Positions 43,325 to 52,143 of a stretch of 64,000 bases of DNA are shown here, piece after piece. Position 1 is the stretch's first letter; every line of letters begins with the position of its first letter. The DNA comes from Porticoccus sp950063125. GTDB taxonomy: Bacteria > Pseudomonadota > Gammaproteobacteria > Pseudomonadales > Porticoccaceae. The translations under genes were made by a program, and so were the position numbers. The stretch lies in NCBI RefSeq assembly GCF_963973895.1, contig NZ_CAXBBF010000001.1. One strand, 5' to 3'. The notes beneath the pieces are model-generated. The model had not been told where the DNA came from, made no database searches, and was given only the letters and a program-made list of their open reading frames with translations.

Positions 43325-44011
43325 ATGGCAAGTATTAACAATCGAATGCTAATGGGCTGTGATGGGCAGCTCCTGTGCAAACTGGATGGCAGTGTGTTGT
43401 TGCACGGTGACGTCATCAGGCCATTTCAGGCGATGTGTGATGCGGCTGCAGGTGAGGGCCTACAGATTACCGTGGCCAGTGGCCATCGCTCTTTCGCGCG
43501 GCAACTGGCCATCTGGAACAGCAAGGCTCGGGGTTTGCGCCCGGTGCTGGATGATACTGGCTCCCCGATTGATCTCGAATCGCTCAGTGACTGCGACAAG
43601 GTAATGGCGATCTTGCGCTGGTCCGCACTGCCGGGGTGTTCCCGGCATCACTGGGGAACCGATATGGATGTCTGGGACGCAGCGGCTGTGCCTGGCGACT
43701 ACAGGTTGCAGCTTGTCCCGGAGGAGTATGCCGGGTCAGGGCCGTTTTGCAGATTGTCCGAATGGTTGCAGGAACATGCCGCCGGTTTTGGTTTTATCAG
43801 ACCCTATGCCATTGATCGTGGTGGCGTGGCCCCAGAGCCATGGCACCTGAGTTATCTGCCGGTAGCACGGCTGTTTGAGGAGAAACTGGATAGAGTATTT
43901 CTGCGCGAAATTCTGGATAATGACCAGTTGGAATTGCGAGATGCTGTTCTGTCGAATCTCGATACAATCATGGCAAGGTTCATTTTTCCCGCAATAACTT
44001 TACCGCAATAA
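43325..44011 (+). CDS. M15-family D-alanyl-D-alanine carboxypeptidase (VanY-like)
   Basis: A zinc peptidase of 228 residues. The zinc motif HHWGTDMDVWD supplies one His and the Asp, and the second block PEPWHLSY supplies the third ligand His with a catalytic Glu. The substrate-positioning ASGHRSF block comes earlier. VanY-type enzymes trim the terminal D-Ala from peptidoglycan stems. There is no clear signal peptide, so either the enzyme is cytosolic, acting on recycled precursors, or the true start lies elsewhere. The final codons fall in a tandem 14-base repeat. Confidence 0.88.
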   Translation: MASINNRMLMGCDGQLLCKLDGSVLLHGDVIRPFQAMCDAAAGEGLQITVASGHRSFARQLAIWNSKARGLRPVLDDTGSPIDLESLSDCDKVMAILRWSALPGCSRHHWGTDMDVWDAAAVPGDYRLQLVPEEYAGSGPFCRLSEWLQEHAAGFGFIRPYAIDRGGVAPEPWHLSYLPVARLFEEKLDRVFLREILDNDQLELRDAVLSNLDTIMARFIFPAITLPQ

Positions 44012-44023
44012 CTTTACCGCAAT
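43990..44023. repeat. 14-base tandem repeat at the M15 gene end
   Basis: CGCAATAACTTTAC is repeated twice in tandem with a partial third copy, spanning the stop codon of the M15 peptidase gene (stop TAA in the first copy). It is probably a replication-slippage product that left the reading frame unchanged. Confidence 0.6.
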
Positions 44024-44036
44024 TAAAGAGACACTG

Positions 44037-44849
44037 ATGGTCGATCTGCCACAAACAACCCCCGCCGACGACGCGCTCTGGCAATCAATTCGCCAGGAAG
44101 TTGTTGAGCGGGCCAGGCTGGAGCCGGTTCTGGCGAGCTTTTTCCATGCCGCTGTCCTGAGCCATAAATCGCTGGAGGATGCGCTCGCCTACAACCTGGC
44201 TGAACAACTCGGTAATAGTATTTTATCCCCGCTGGCCATTTATCAGGTGCTGCTGGACGCAATGCAGAGTGACAGCTCAATTTGTGAGCGGATGAGATGC
44301 GACCTGACGGCCCATATGGAACGTGATCCGGCCTGCGGCCAGTATTGTCTGCCCCTGCTTTACTTCAAGGGGTTTCATGCCCTGCAGGTGTATCGTGTAG
44401 CGAACTGGCTCTGGCGGCACCAGCGGCGCTCCCTGGCCCTGTTTTTACAAAGCCGGGCCTCGGAAATATTTGCGGTGGATATTCACCCCGCAGCCGAGAT
44501 CGGCGGCGGAATCATGCTCGATCATGCCACGGGTCTGGTGATCGGTGAAACGGCGGTGATCGGTGAAAATGTTTCCCTCTTGCATTCTGTCACCTTGGGT
44601 GGCACTGGCGCTCAGGCAGGTGATCGCCATCCAAAAATACGTTGCGGTGTGCTGATTGCTGCCGGTGCCAAAGTACTTGGCAATATCGAGGTGGGTGAAG
44701 GCGCCAAGATCGGTGCCGGAAGCCTGGTTCTCGATTCAGTGTTACCGCATACCACAGTGGTGGGTGTCCCAGCCAGAGTGGTGGGGGTTCCCGGCGAGGC
44801 CGAGCCCTCCCGTACCATGGACCAACGTATCAACCTGGGTTGTGGCTGA
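44037..44849 (+). CDS. cysE: Serine O-acetyltransferase
   Basis: Makes O-acetylserine from acetyl-CoA and serine, the committed step of cysteine synthesis. The 270-residue length is close to E. coli CysE. The N-terminal helical domain ends at about residue 140, then a left-handed beta-helix follows with hexapeptide repeats, including DIHPAAEIGGGIMLDHATG, GENVSLLHSVTLGGTG and DRHPKIRCGVLIAAGA. The His that acts as general base is in MLDHATG. Its stop overlaps the dgkA start (TGATG). It normally forms a hexamer and complexes with CysK; no cysK is nearby. Confidence 0.96.
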   Translation: MVDLPQTTPADDALWQSIRQEVVERARLEPVLASFFHAAVLSHKSLEDALAYNLAEQLGNSILSPLAIYQVLLDAMQSDSSICERMRCDLTAHMERDPACGQYCLPLLYFKGFHALQVYRVANWLWRHQRRSLALFLQSRASEIFAVDIHPAAEIGGGIMLDHATGLVIGETAVIGENVSLLHSVTLGGTGAQAGDRHPKIRCGVLIAAGAKVLGNIEVGEGAKIGAGSLVLDSVLPHTTVVGVPARVVGVPGEAEPSRTMDQRINLGCG

Positions 44850-45211
44850 TGGAACGTATTTATGGCTTGATAAAACGTCGCGCTTTTTATGCCGCCATTA
44901 ACTCCTGGCGTGGTTTGCTGGCCTGTTTTAAATACGAGGAAGCCTTCAGGATTGAAGTGGCGGCTACCTGCCTGCTTTTTCCTCTGGCATTTTTAATAGC
45001 TGAAACCCCGGTCGAGCTGGTTCTTCTGCTGGGTTCCGTTTTATTGTTGCTGATCGTGGAGCTGCTCAATTCCGCTGTGGAGGCTGCCATTGACCGTATC
45101 GGTGAAGAGCGCCATGATTTATCTGGCAGGGCCAAGGATCTCGGTTCTGCGGCGGTGCTGTTGACGATGTTGTTGGTATTGATTACCTGGGTTGCTATCG
45201 CCGTTCAATGA
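44849..45211 (+). CDS. dgkA: Diacylglycerol kinase
   Basis: Small inner-membrane kinase of about 120 residues with three helices that recycles diacylglycerol to phosphatidic acid. The signature ELLNSAVEAAIDRI with its catalytic and metal-binding Glu is clear, and KDLGSAAVLLTM follows. The start is the ATG at 44849, sharing bases with the cysE stop (TGATG). It opens MERIYGLIKRRAF, with an amphipathic N-terminal stretch. Coupling to cysE is physical; no functional link is known. Confidence 0.95.
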   Translation: MERIYGLIKRRAFYAAINSWRGLLACFKYEEAFRIEVAATCLLFPLAFLIAETPVELVLLLGSVLLLLIVELLNSAVEAAIDRIGEERHDLSGRAKDLGSAAVLLTMLLVLITWVAIAVQ

Positions 45212-45247
45212 ATAGGCGTCGTTTGACTGAACATCAGGATTGATTGC

Positions 45248-45262
45248 TATCCGTAACGGATA
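45248..45262. promoter_or_regulatory. Perfect palindrome upstream of the 45276 gene
   Basis: TATCCGT-A-ACGGATA is a perfect 7+1+7 inverted repeat that ends 13 bases before the ATG at 45276, next to the AAGGGG ribosome site. It looks like an operator or a hairpin that hides the site; no regulator is recognised. Confidence 0.4.
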
Positions 45263-45275
45263 AGGGGAACGGGTG

Positions 45276-45848
45276 ATGAGCGATAGACGTTTTGAAGTGA
45301 TTTTTCGCGGAGACGTGGTGCCCGGGCAGTCCCTGATGGACGTGAAGCGACGCCTGGCCGAATTATTCGGCGCACCGGCCGCCAAGGTTGAACAGATGTT
45401 TTCCGGCAGACCGGTGGTCATCAAACGTGATCTCGATGAAGAGGCGGCAGCGCGTTACAGGGTTGCCCTGAAAGATGCCGGTGCGTTAGTGGAGCTTCGC
45501 CCCGTTGATCCCGACAGCCAGATAGGGAAGGATACCAACCGCGCAGATCAAACAGTACCACCGGCTGCCAACCTAGCTCGGGGTGCTGATGGCCCATCGG
45601 GTCAGAAGACAGTAGCGCCACAATCCGGTCCGGAACATTCGAAGGCAGCAGAGACCATCGGTGTAGCCCCGGTGGGAGCGGACGTTCTGCCTCCTGAATA
45701 TCGCCGTGACTTTACGCCCAGAGAGGTGGATACGTCCTATATAACGGTGGATGAACCCGGCGCCGATGTGCTGAAAGCAGATGAGAAGTCCCCATCCATC
45801 GAACGGGATGTGGATACCTCCCATCTCTCTGTGAAAGATCCCGAATAG
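45276..45848 (+). CDS. Hypothetical protein with an N-terminal charge-rich domain
   Basis: A 190-residue protein of unknown function. The first 75 residues (FEVIFRGDVVPGQSLMDVKRRLAELFG and so on, to ALVELRPVD) form a compact domain that I have seen at the start of many gammaproteobacterial proteins of mixed architecture, but its role is not established. A long Pro, Ala and Gly-rich linker follows, then two copies of a VDTS motif: REVDTSYITVDEPG and RDVDTSHLSVKDPE. No membrane helices or signal peptide are seen. The ATG at 45276 follows an in-frame GTG at 45273; AAGGGG lies upstream. Confidence 0.7.
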   Translation: MSDRRFEVIFRGDVVPGQSLMDVKRRLAELFGAPAAKVEQMFSGRPVVIKRDLDEEAAARYRVALKDAGALVELRPVDPDSQIGKDTNRADQTVPPAANLARGADGPSGQKTVAPQSGPEHSKAAETIGVAPVGADVLPPEYRRDFTPREVDTSYITVDEPGADVLKADEKSPSIERDVDTSHLSVKDPE

Positions 45849-46055
45849 CCAGCTCCCGCTGAGACTCTTCTGTCCGTCGGTATTGAAGGTGGTGTTCAGG
45901 GCTGCTGCCAGGCGAGGGTAACGAGCGCATTGGATGCCAGTCCCGGTCAACTGGCCCGGGAGCGTTTCATGATTTAGTCTGTCGGCGATACTGAGGTAAC
46001 CTGGCCTTTACCGGCGCTATAATGCACTTTGTTCATGGCAGGAAAGGAATACAGT

Positions 46056-46652
46056 GTGACTGACGACGATAACGGTATTTTTCGCCAACAGATGAAGGAT
46101 GTTGAACCGCTTAAAAAGCCGGCGGAGCGCGTTCGTCTGAAGCCACCCGTTGTGATGACCCCCGGCCTGGAATCCCGCCGGCGGGCTGCCGAGGCGTTGA
46201 TCGCCAGTGATGTCGATGGCCTGTCGTCAGAAGCGTATATTCCGCCAGTGAAACCGAGGGATGTGTTGTCGTTCAAGCGCAGTGGCGTTCAGCACGGTGT
46301 CTTCAAAAATCTGCGGATGGGCAACTATCTTGTCGATTCGCGGCTCGATCTGCACCGCCTGACGGTTGAACAGGCGCGACAGCAGGTCTACCTCTTTATT
46401 CAGGATTGTCTGAAACACGACATACGCTGTGCATTGATCACGCACGGGAGAGGGGAGAACCGGGAAAAACCCGCACTGCTTAAAAGCTGCACCAACCATT
46501 GGTTGCAGCAGATGGATGAGGTGTTGGCTTTTCACAGTGCCCAGCCACAGCACGGGGGCACGGGTGCTACCTATGTCATGTTGCGCAAAAGCGCTGAGAA
46601 ACGCGTTGAAAATCTGGAGCGGCACCACAAGGGGATCAAGTCGCGACTGTAG
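46056..46652 (+). CDS. smrA: Smr-domain DNA/RNA nuclease-like protein
   Basis: A 198-residue protein that begins MTDDDNGIF from the GTG at 46056, with AAGGA seven bases upstream; the ATG at 46029 would add nine residues without a site. The N-terminal half is charged and disordered. The C-terminal half is an Smr domain with its two hallmarks, LDLHRLTVEQAR and THGRG. Smr domains bind or nick nucleic acids, and SmrA-type proteins in gammaproteobacteria are thought to act on branched DNA or stalled ribosomes. The stand-alone gene converges with the SPOR protein gene. Confidence 0.86.
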   Translation: MTDDDNGIFRQQMKDVEPLKKPAERVRLKPPVVMTPGLESRRRAAEALIASDVDGLSSEAYIPPVKPRDVLSFKRSGVQHGVFKNLRMGNYLVDSRLDLHRLTVEQARQQVYLFIQDCLKHDIRCALITHGRGENREKPALLKSCTNHWLQQMDEVLAFHSAQPQHGGTGATYVMLRKSAEKRVENLERHHKGIKSRL

Positions 46653-46703
46653 TTTGTCGCTCTGGTTCCTGAGTTCAAGGTGCCCGATGGGTTTGGTTAA
46701 AGG

Positions 46704-47282
46704 CTATTGTTTGCGCTTTAACAGCAGTGAATCAATCCCGTTTCCCGACAGGCTGTCCCTCGCACTCGCCAATTCCGCACGGTTGGTAAATGGCCCAACC
46801 AGAACCCGGTGCCAGGTTTCTCCCGGGCGGGGCGTGACCATCTCGATACTGGCGCTAAGGTTCAGAAGCAACAACCTGGCCCTCAGGCTGTCGGCATCCC
46901 GGTTACTCTTGAACGACCCCACCTGAAGCAGAAACACCTCTTTTACTGTGGGTGTTGCCGGTGTACTGGTGGACTGATCTGGCGGCGCTTCTTCTGTCTG
47001 GGGTACTGATGAATCCGGGACGATCACTTCGGTTTCCCGCAACAGTGTATAGAAATCAAAACGGGGTTTGACGCCGGACTCTTCCTCGACCGGTTTGACG
47101 GTGGGCTGTTCGGTGAGAGCCGGGTCTGGTTCTGGTCCCTGGAGAAGGAAGGTTGCCACTATACCCACCAAGATGCCGGCCAACAGCCACAGCCATCCCG
47201 GAAGAGACTGTCGGGATGGCGTTTTTCTGCGAACATTGCCGCTGCTGCGACGGCTTGTTTTTCTCGCGTAATCCCTGGTCAT
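46704..47282 (-). CDS. SPOR-domain cell-division protein (FtsN-like)
   Basis: An inner-membrane protein of 192 residues. A basic cytosolic N-terminus (MTRDYARKTSRRSS) precedes one membrane helix at about 29-47, then a Pro, Thr and Glu-rich periplasmic linker, then a SPOR domain at about 115-190 (EVFLLQVGSFKSNRDADSLRA to WHRVLVGPF) that binds denuded septal glycan. This is the FtsN or FtsN-like layout and points to septation. It lies 67 bases after priA on the same strand, as FtsN-like genes often do. Confidence 0.88.
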   Translation of the reverse strand: MTRDYARKTSRRSSGNVRRKTPSRQSLPGWLWLLAGILVGIVATFLLQGPEPDPALTEQPTVKPVEEESGVKPRFDFYTLLRETEVIVPDSSVPQTEEAPPDQSTSTPATPTVKEVFLLQVGSFKSNRDADSLRARLLLLNLSASIEMVTPRPGETWHRVLVGPFTNRAELASARDSLSGNGIDSLLLKRKQ

Positions 47283-47349
47283 TTGTTTATCTATACTCCG
47301 CTGAAGGGCGCCATTGTAGGGGTAACCTGCCGAGCCTTCCAGACTCTAA

Positions 47350-49560
47350 TTAGCTCATATCCTGTGGATCAACGTCCACCGACCAGCGGATTTTCCCCGC
47401 CAGTGGCGACTGCTCCAGAATCGGGCAGAGGGTTGCCAGTAGGTGTTGGAGTGCGGGTCGCTCTGTGGCGCAGATGGTCAATTGATGGCGAAAACGCCCA
47501 CCTCTCCGTTCCATGGGGGCAGGTAACGGGCCGAGGTAGCTGATGTTGCCTGCCGGTGGCAGTAGCATTTCTGCCTGTTGGCGGGCGAAACTGAGAAAAT
47601 TCACCGCCAGTTGGCCATTTTCAGCTTCGGCGCGCAGCAACGTCAGGTAGCTGAACGGTGGCAGGTTGGCCAGTTTCCGTTCGGTCATCAACAGATCAGA
47701 AAAAGTGGCGTAGTCCTGTTGGGTCAGGGTAGTGATCAGTGGGTGATCACAATGATGGCTTTGCAAAATGACCGTGCCGGGTTTATCGCCCCTGCCCGCC
47801 CGTCCAGCCACCTGAGTAATCAATTGTCCCATCCTCTCCGGTGCCCGGAAATCCGGGCTGAACAGGCCGGCATCGGCATCCAGAATGGCCACCAGCGTGA
47901 CGTTGGGAAAATGGTGCCCCTTTGCCAGAAGCTGGGTGCCGAGCAGAATGCAGGGCTCTCCCTGATGCACCCGGTCGACCATGTTCTGCATGGCCTGCTT
48001 GCGTCGGGTGCTGTCCCTGTCCACCCGAATAACCGGAAAGTCCGGAAACAGCGCTTCGAGGGTTTCTTCGCTGCGCTCGGTGCCCTGACCGAGGCACTGC
48101 AAATGAATGCTGTGACAAACCGGGCAGCGGGGTGGCACCGGTTGCCTGAATTCGCAGTGATGGCAAACCAGCCGTTGAACCTGACGATGTACCGTCAGTC
48201 GCGCTTCACAGTGCTGGCAGTTCGCTATCCAGCCACATTCATGGCAGGTCAAAGTCGGTGCAAACCCGCGGCGATTCAGGAAAACCAGCACCTGATTGCC
48301 ATCATCGAGGTGGGACTGAATGGCATCGATCAGCTCCCTGGAATAGCCTCCGGACAGGTTTGCCTTTCGGATGTCGACCGGCTGCCAGCGGGGTTGCCGG
48401 GCGATGCCCGGGCGGCAGGACAGGATCAGTCGGGTGTAGCGTTGCTGTTCGCAGTTATACCGTGTTTCGAGGGACGGGGTGGCCGAGCCCAGAATCAGGG
48501 GAATGGACTCCATTCGCGCCCGCACCACGGCGAGGTCTCGCGCCGAGTAGCGAAACCCCTCCTGCTGCTTGAATGAACCGTCGTGTTCCTCATCCACAAT
48601 CAGAATGCCCGGTGACTCCAGCGGTGTGAAAATGGCGGAACGTGTACCCAGTACAATCGGGGCGGCACCGGTGCGCGCAGCGTCCCATGCCAGTATGCGC
48701 TCCCGGTCGGTGAGGCCGGAGTGAAGCACTGCCACCGGGCAGTTGAAACGGGCTTTAAAGCGCTCCAGCGTCTGTGGCGTCAAGCTGATTTCCGGAATTA
48801 GTACCAGCGCCTGTCTTCCGTACCGAATGATTTTTTCAATGGCCTGTAAATAAATTTCGGTTTTGCCACTGCCGGTTTGACCATCCAGTAAGTAGGCGTG
48901 GAAGCCATGCAGCTCAATGCTGTCCATCGCCTGTTGCTGTTCAGGATAAAGGGGCAGGGGGGATTCCGAGAGCAGTCTGTCCGGATCGAACAACGGGGTG
49001 TTCAGCCGGAGTTCCAACGATTCGATCAGGCCTTTGTTTTCCAGCTGTCGAAGTGCGGCAATGCTGATGCCCTGTCGCTGAAAATCGTCTTTTGAGGCGG
49101 AGGGTTGCAGCTGCAGTAAATTCAGTGCCTGTTGTTGTCGGGGGGCACGCGCCAGGGCAGTGTCTGGCAGCCCCTTGCCGGCTAGTGTCAATTGCCAATG
49201 GACTTCGCTTTGCCGGGGTATCGCATCCCCCTTGCGGAGCGTTGCCGGCAGCGCTGTACTGAGTGCGTCGCCCGGTGGGTGCTGGTAGTAACCAGCGGCC
49301 CAGACACAGAGCTCCAGCAGGGTTTCGGGCAGCAACGGTTCATCATCCACCAGTTCGGTAACGGGTTTCAACCGTGTGGCGGGATGTTCGCTGGATGCCG
49401 CAATTTCGATGACAACCCCGATGACCTGACGGCGGCCAAAAGGCACCTTGACGCGGCAGCCGGGCCGGGGTGTCCGGGTACTGTTTTCTGAAGGCAGGTA
49501 GTCGAACAGCCGCCGCAGGGGAGAGGGGACAGCAACACGAATAATGATGGATTCTGTCAT
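47350..49560 (-). CDS. priA: Primosomal protein N' (PriA helicase)
   Basis: Replication-restart helicase of 736 residues that loads the primosome at stalled forks. Visible features in order are an N-terminal DNA-binding domain, Walker A GQTGSGKTE, Walker B DEEHDGSFKQQ, and a zinc region with clustered Cys (CHECGWIANCQHC, CHHCEF, CPVC). The helicase C-terminal motifs include GTQLLAKGHHFPNVTL and QVAGRAGRG. A normal ATG at 49560 starts it. It is divergent from rpmE across a 266-base gap. Confidence 0.98.
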   Translation of the reverse strand: MTESIIIRVAVPSPLRRLFDYLPSENSTRTPRPGCRVKVPFGRRQVIGVVIEIAASSEHPATRLKPVTELVDDEPLLPETLLELCVWAAGYYQHPPGDALSTALPATLRKGDAIPRQSEVHWQLTLAGKGLPDTALARAPRQQQALNLLQLQPSASKDDFQRQGISIAALRQLENKGLIESLELRLNTPLFDPDRLLSESPLPLYPEQQQAMDSIELHGFHAYLLDGQTGSGKTEIYLQAIEKIIRYGRQALVLIPEISLTPQTLERFKARFNCPVAVLHSGLTDRERILAWDAARTGAAPIVLGTRSAIFTPLESPGILIVDEEHDGSFKQQEGFRYSARDLAVVRARMESIPLILGSATPSLETRYNCEQQRYTRLILSCRPGIARQPRWQPVDIRKANLSGGYSRELIDAIQSHLDDGNQVLVFLNRRGFAPTLTCHECGWIANCQHCEARLTVHRQVQRLVCHHCEFRQPVPPRCPVCHSIHLQCLGQGTERSEETLEALFPDFPVIRVDRDSTRRKQAMQNMVDRVHQGEPCILLGTQLLAKGHHFPNVTLVAILDADAGLFSPDFRAPERMGQLITQVAGRAGRGDKPGTVILQSHHCDHPLITTLTQQDYATFSDLLMTERKLANLPPFSYLTLLRAEAENGQLAVNFLSFARQQAEMLLPPAGNISYLGPLPAPMERRGGRFRHQLTICATERPALQHLLATLCPILEQSPLAGKIRWSVDVDPQDMS

Positions 49561-49583
49561 TGATGTGTTTTTTTGTTAAAACC

Positions 49584-49611
49584 TTGAATGGGCATCGTTT
49601 TCTGGTAGTAT
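49584..49611 (+). promoter_or_regulatory. Probable rpmE promoter
   Basis: TTGAAT at 49584-49589, a 16-base spacer and TAGTAT at 49606-49611 make a good sigma-70-type promoter directed towards rpmE. The remaining bases up to the ATG at 49827 hold no obvious motif. Confidence 0.55.
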
Positions 49612-49826
49612 TCGCGCTCCGTTTAAAGGCGGCATATGGTGCCCGACAATTGAAAGGCATCCCGAGGGATTAAACGCGACCTGTTATCAGCAAACCGAGG
49701 CGAGGCATCCAGTGTACCAGAAGTGCATCGGGGTTCGGGCGATCGGTTTGGCAGGCAGGAGCGAATCAATATTCGGGTTGCACAGAGATCGGGTTGGCGA
49801 TATGCAAGAGACTGAGGCAATGAGAC

Positions 49827-50042
49827 ATGAGATCTGAAATCCATCCAAATTACGGCACACTGTCAGCTACCTGCAGCTGTGGTAATGCATTTGAAGTAGG
49901 CTCCACCATGAACGGTAGCATCCACGTGGATGTCTGTTCAGCCTGCCACCCGTTCTACACCGGCAAGCAGAAAGTTGCTGATACCGGTGGTCGTATCGAC
50001 CGTTTCAACAAACGTTTCGCCGGTCGTTCCGCCAAAAAATAA
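49827..50042 (+). CDS. rpmE: Ribosomal protein L31 (zinc form)
   Basis: A 71-residue large-subunit ribosomal protein. It starts MRSEIHPNYGT and keeps all four zinc cysteines (CSC and CSAC), so it is the C+ type used when zinc is plentiful; the zinc-free RpmE2 paralogue is not in the window. The ATG follows a GAGACTGAGGC run. It is divergent from priA, a common arrangement. Confidence 0.97.
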   Translation: MRSEIHPNYGTLSATCSCGNAFEVGSTMNGSIHVDVCSACHPFYTGKQKVADTGGRIDRFNKRFAGRSAKK

Positions 50043-50075
50043 TCTGAATATGTCTGCCTTTCGAGGCAAACGATG

Positions 50076-50108
50076 CGCGCTCTGGATGATATGCCAGAGC
50101 GCGTTTTT
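50076..50108 (+). terminator. rpmE terminator overlapping the nuclease gene
   Basis: CGCGCTCTGG and CCAGAGCGCG form a perfect ten-base-pair stem around an eight-base loop, followed by TTTTT. It starts 34 bases after the rpmE stop. The loop contains an ATG (50086-50088) in frame with the next gene, so the start of that gene lies inside a strong terminator. Confidence 0.85.
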
Positions 50109-50841
50109 CGTTGTCTGGCTGTTTATCGCCGGCGGGCCCGCCAGCGCCGATCTTCGCTGTCAGCCTTTCGCCCCATTGGAGAGGGTTTCCGTCACTCGTG
50201 TCTATGACGGCGATACCGTCAAACTGGATGACGGCCGCAAAGTTCGATTGATCGGTATCAATGCCACAGAACCGGGCCGCGGTGGGCAACCGGATCAGCC
50301 GTTCGCCGCCGAGGCCCGTGACAGATTGCGCAGCCTGATCAAGTCTGCCTCGCAGCTACATTTGTTAACGGATCGGCAAACCCATGACCGCTATGGTCGA
50401 ACGCTCGCCCACCTGTTCAATGAGCGAGGAGAAAGTCTCGAACAAATCCTGCTGGAACAGGGGCTGGCCTACCATGTTGCAGTGCCACCCAATCTGACCC
50501 TGGCCGACTGCTTTGCCAGCGCCGAGCAGTTGGCTGTCAAACAGCAGCGGGGACTCTGGAGCAACGCCGGCATGGCCCCCGTCGCTGCCCGGGATGTGCA
50601 GGACGGGGGGTTTAAGCGATTGCAGGGTACCGTAACAGCCGTCCAAACCGGCAGGCACTGGCGGCTCGTCCTGGATGATGTGATCAAGGTAATGATTTAT
50701 CCAGAACACCGCCATCGCTTTGAGGCAAAACAGCTAAACAGCTTGCAGGGCCGGCGAGTGGAAATACAGGGATGGGTTTACCGCAGTCGCGGGGAATGGC
50801 GGGTCAAGCTGGAAACCGATCACGGATTGTTGGTGCTGTAG
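50086..50841 (+). CDS. Exported thermonuclease-family (SNase-like) protein
   Basis: A secreted or periplasmic nuclease of the staphylococcal type. The protein could start at the ATG at 50050 (MSAF) or at 50086 in the terminator loop (MICQSAFFVVWLFIAGGPASA); the latter gives a clean signal peptide. The core shows RVYDGDTVKL with two Asp, VRLIGINATEPG with the catalytic Arg and Glu, and DRYGRTLAHL with a second Arg. An OB-fold-like block follows, and residues about 170-250 form a second beta-rich domain. Its gene is 44 to 8 bases after rpmE, and much of its transcription may stop in the terminator. Nucleic-acid scavenging is the likely role. Confidence 0.85.
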   Translation: MICQSAFFVVWLFIAGGPASADLRCQPFAPLERVSVTRVYDGDTVKLDDGRKVRLIGINATEPGRGGQPDQPFAAEARDRLRSLIKSASQLHLLTDRQTHDRYGRTLAHLFNERGESLEQILLEQGLAYHVAVPPNLTLADCFASAEQLAVKQQRGLWSNAGMAPVAARDVQDGGFKRLQGTVTAVQTGRHWRLVLDDVIKVMIYPEHRHRFEAKQLNSLQGRRVEIQGWVYRSRGEWRVKLETDHGLLVL

Positions 50842-51002
50842 TCAATATGGCATTACAGACCGTAGACTGTATTTCGGGGTAATTACTTCTAAATGTCCCT
50901 GCGCCTCTTATGGTTGGACCTTGGGGTGTCAAAAATCCGGTAACACCAGATGAATCGACATGCTAATCTGGTGTCTCCTGGTTGCTTTTATGAGGATGTG
51001 TC

Positions 51003-51761
51003 GTGGACAGAAATACTGTTTTGTTGAGTGTTGTACTGGTGATTACACCCTTGTCTGTCAGTGCCGCCAGCTGGTGGGATACCGGCAAGGAACTGCTCGG
51101 TGGCAACACGGCAAACACGACAGAATCCGCTGCGCCGGTCAGTGGGCTGGCCGGGCTCTCCAGCGATGAAATTGCCGCAGGATTGAAAGAGGCGTTGCGG
51201 GTGGGTGCCGGTAATGTGGTTTCACAGTTGGGCGCTCAGGACGGATTTTACCTCGATGACGCGATCCATATTCCATTGCCCCCACAACTTCAGCAGGCCA
51301 AAGGTGTTCTTGAGCAGGTGGGTATGGGCGACAGTTTGCAGGAGCTTGAAATGAAACTGAACCGGGCTGCCGAGGCGGCTACTCCGCGGGCCAAGGCGAT
51401 GTTTCTCGATGCCATCAGTGCCATGACCATCGACGATGCAAAGAAGATTTACAGTGGCTCGGAAGATGCCGCTACCCGCTATTTCAGTGACAAAATGCGC
51501 GGCCCCCTCGGGGAGGAAATGCGCCCGGTGATTGAAGCCAGCCTCGCAGAGGTGGGTGCGCTACAGACTTACGATGCGATTGTCAGCAAATACAAGACCC
51601 TGCCCTTTGTCCCCGACCTCAAAGCCGACTTGACGGACTACACGATAAACGGGGGAATGGACGGCATCTTCTATTATCTGGCGCGGGAAGAAGCGGCGAT
51701 CCGTGAGAATCCGGTCAAGCAAACCACCTCGCTGTTGAAAAAACTGTTTGGCCAGCCCTGA
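51003..51761 (+). CDS. Exported DUF4197 protein
   Basis: A 252-residue protein with a Sec signal peptide (VLLSVVLVITPLSVSAAS) and the DUF4197 body. The start is GTG at 51003 with GAGG seven bases before it. The family pattern includes SDEIAAGLKEALRVGAGNVVSQLGAQDGFY and FYYLAREEAAIRENP near the end. The protein is helical and probably periplasmic; its role is unknown. It stands between the nuclease and pntA, with a 161-base gap before it and a long gap after it. Confidence 0.85.
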   Translation: MDRNTVLLSVVLVITPLSVSAASWWDTGKELLGGNTANTTESAAPVSGLAGLSSDEIAAGLKEALRVGAGNVVSQLGAQDGFYLDDAIHIPLPPQLQQAKGVLEQVGMGDSLQELEMKLNRAAEAATPRAKAMFLDAISAMTIDDAKKIYSGSEDAATRYFSDKMRGPLGEEMRPVIEASLAEVGALQTYDAIVSKYKTLPFVPDLKADLTDYTINGGMDGIFYYLAREEAAIRENPVKQTTSLLKKLFGQP

Positions 51762-52143
51762 ACCAAGCCCGGCAATATGGCCGATGAAAATATACGTCTG
51801 ATTTCGTGGCCATACACCCTTTTAATGCATCCTGATGGCCGCGCCCTCATGGGGGTGACGGAGCGGTGTCAATCAAAATTCCCTATCAGTCTCTTTGCAG
51901 AATACTATCTGTTAATGGTTTATCCTGATGCCACGAAAAGAGGCATGGAAGTTAAAATTCGCGTAGGATCGTAACCCTGCCCGGTCCTGTGGGGCGAGTC
52001 GTTAAATCATTAAACCCGGTATCACAGTCAGGTTTGCTGTGGAACTGGCATGATCCGCTGAAATGAGAATGAGCCCGAAGCCAGGGTTTCCATGTTTCGA
52101 TCAGTGCACCAGACAATGGTGTTCAGACCTGGAGAGAAAACGA
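51762..52143. promoter_or_regulatory. Intergenic region before pntA
   Basis: A 382-base gap before the PntA start. An open frame at 51777-51974 has no ribosome site and no recognisable features, so I do not call it. The last bases hold the ribosome site (GAGAGAAAAC) for pntA. No other motif is convincing. Confidence 0.4.

Noticed and set aside
51777..51974. Open reading frame of 65 codons between DUF4197 and pntA
   Set aside because: No ribosome binding site, no signal peptide or motif, and a poor composition; treated as a non-coding gap.
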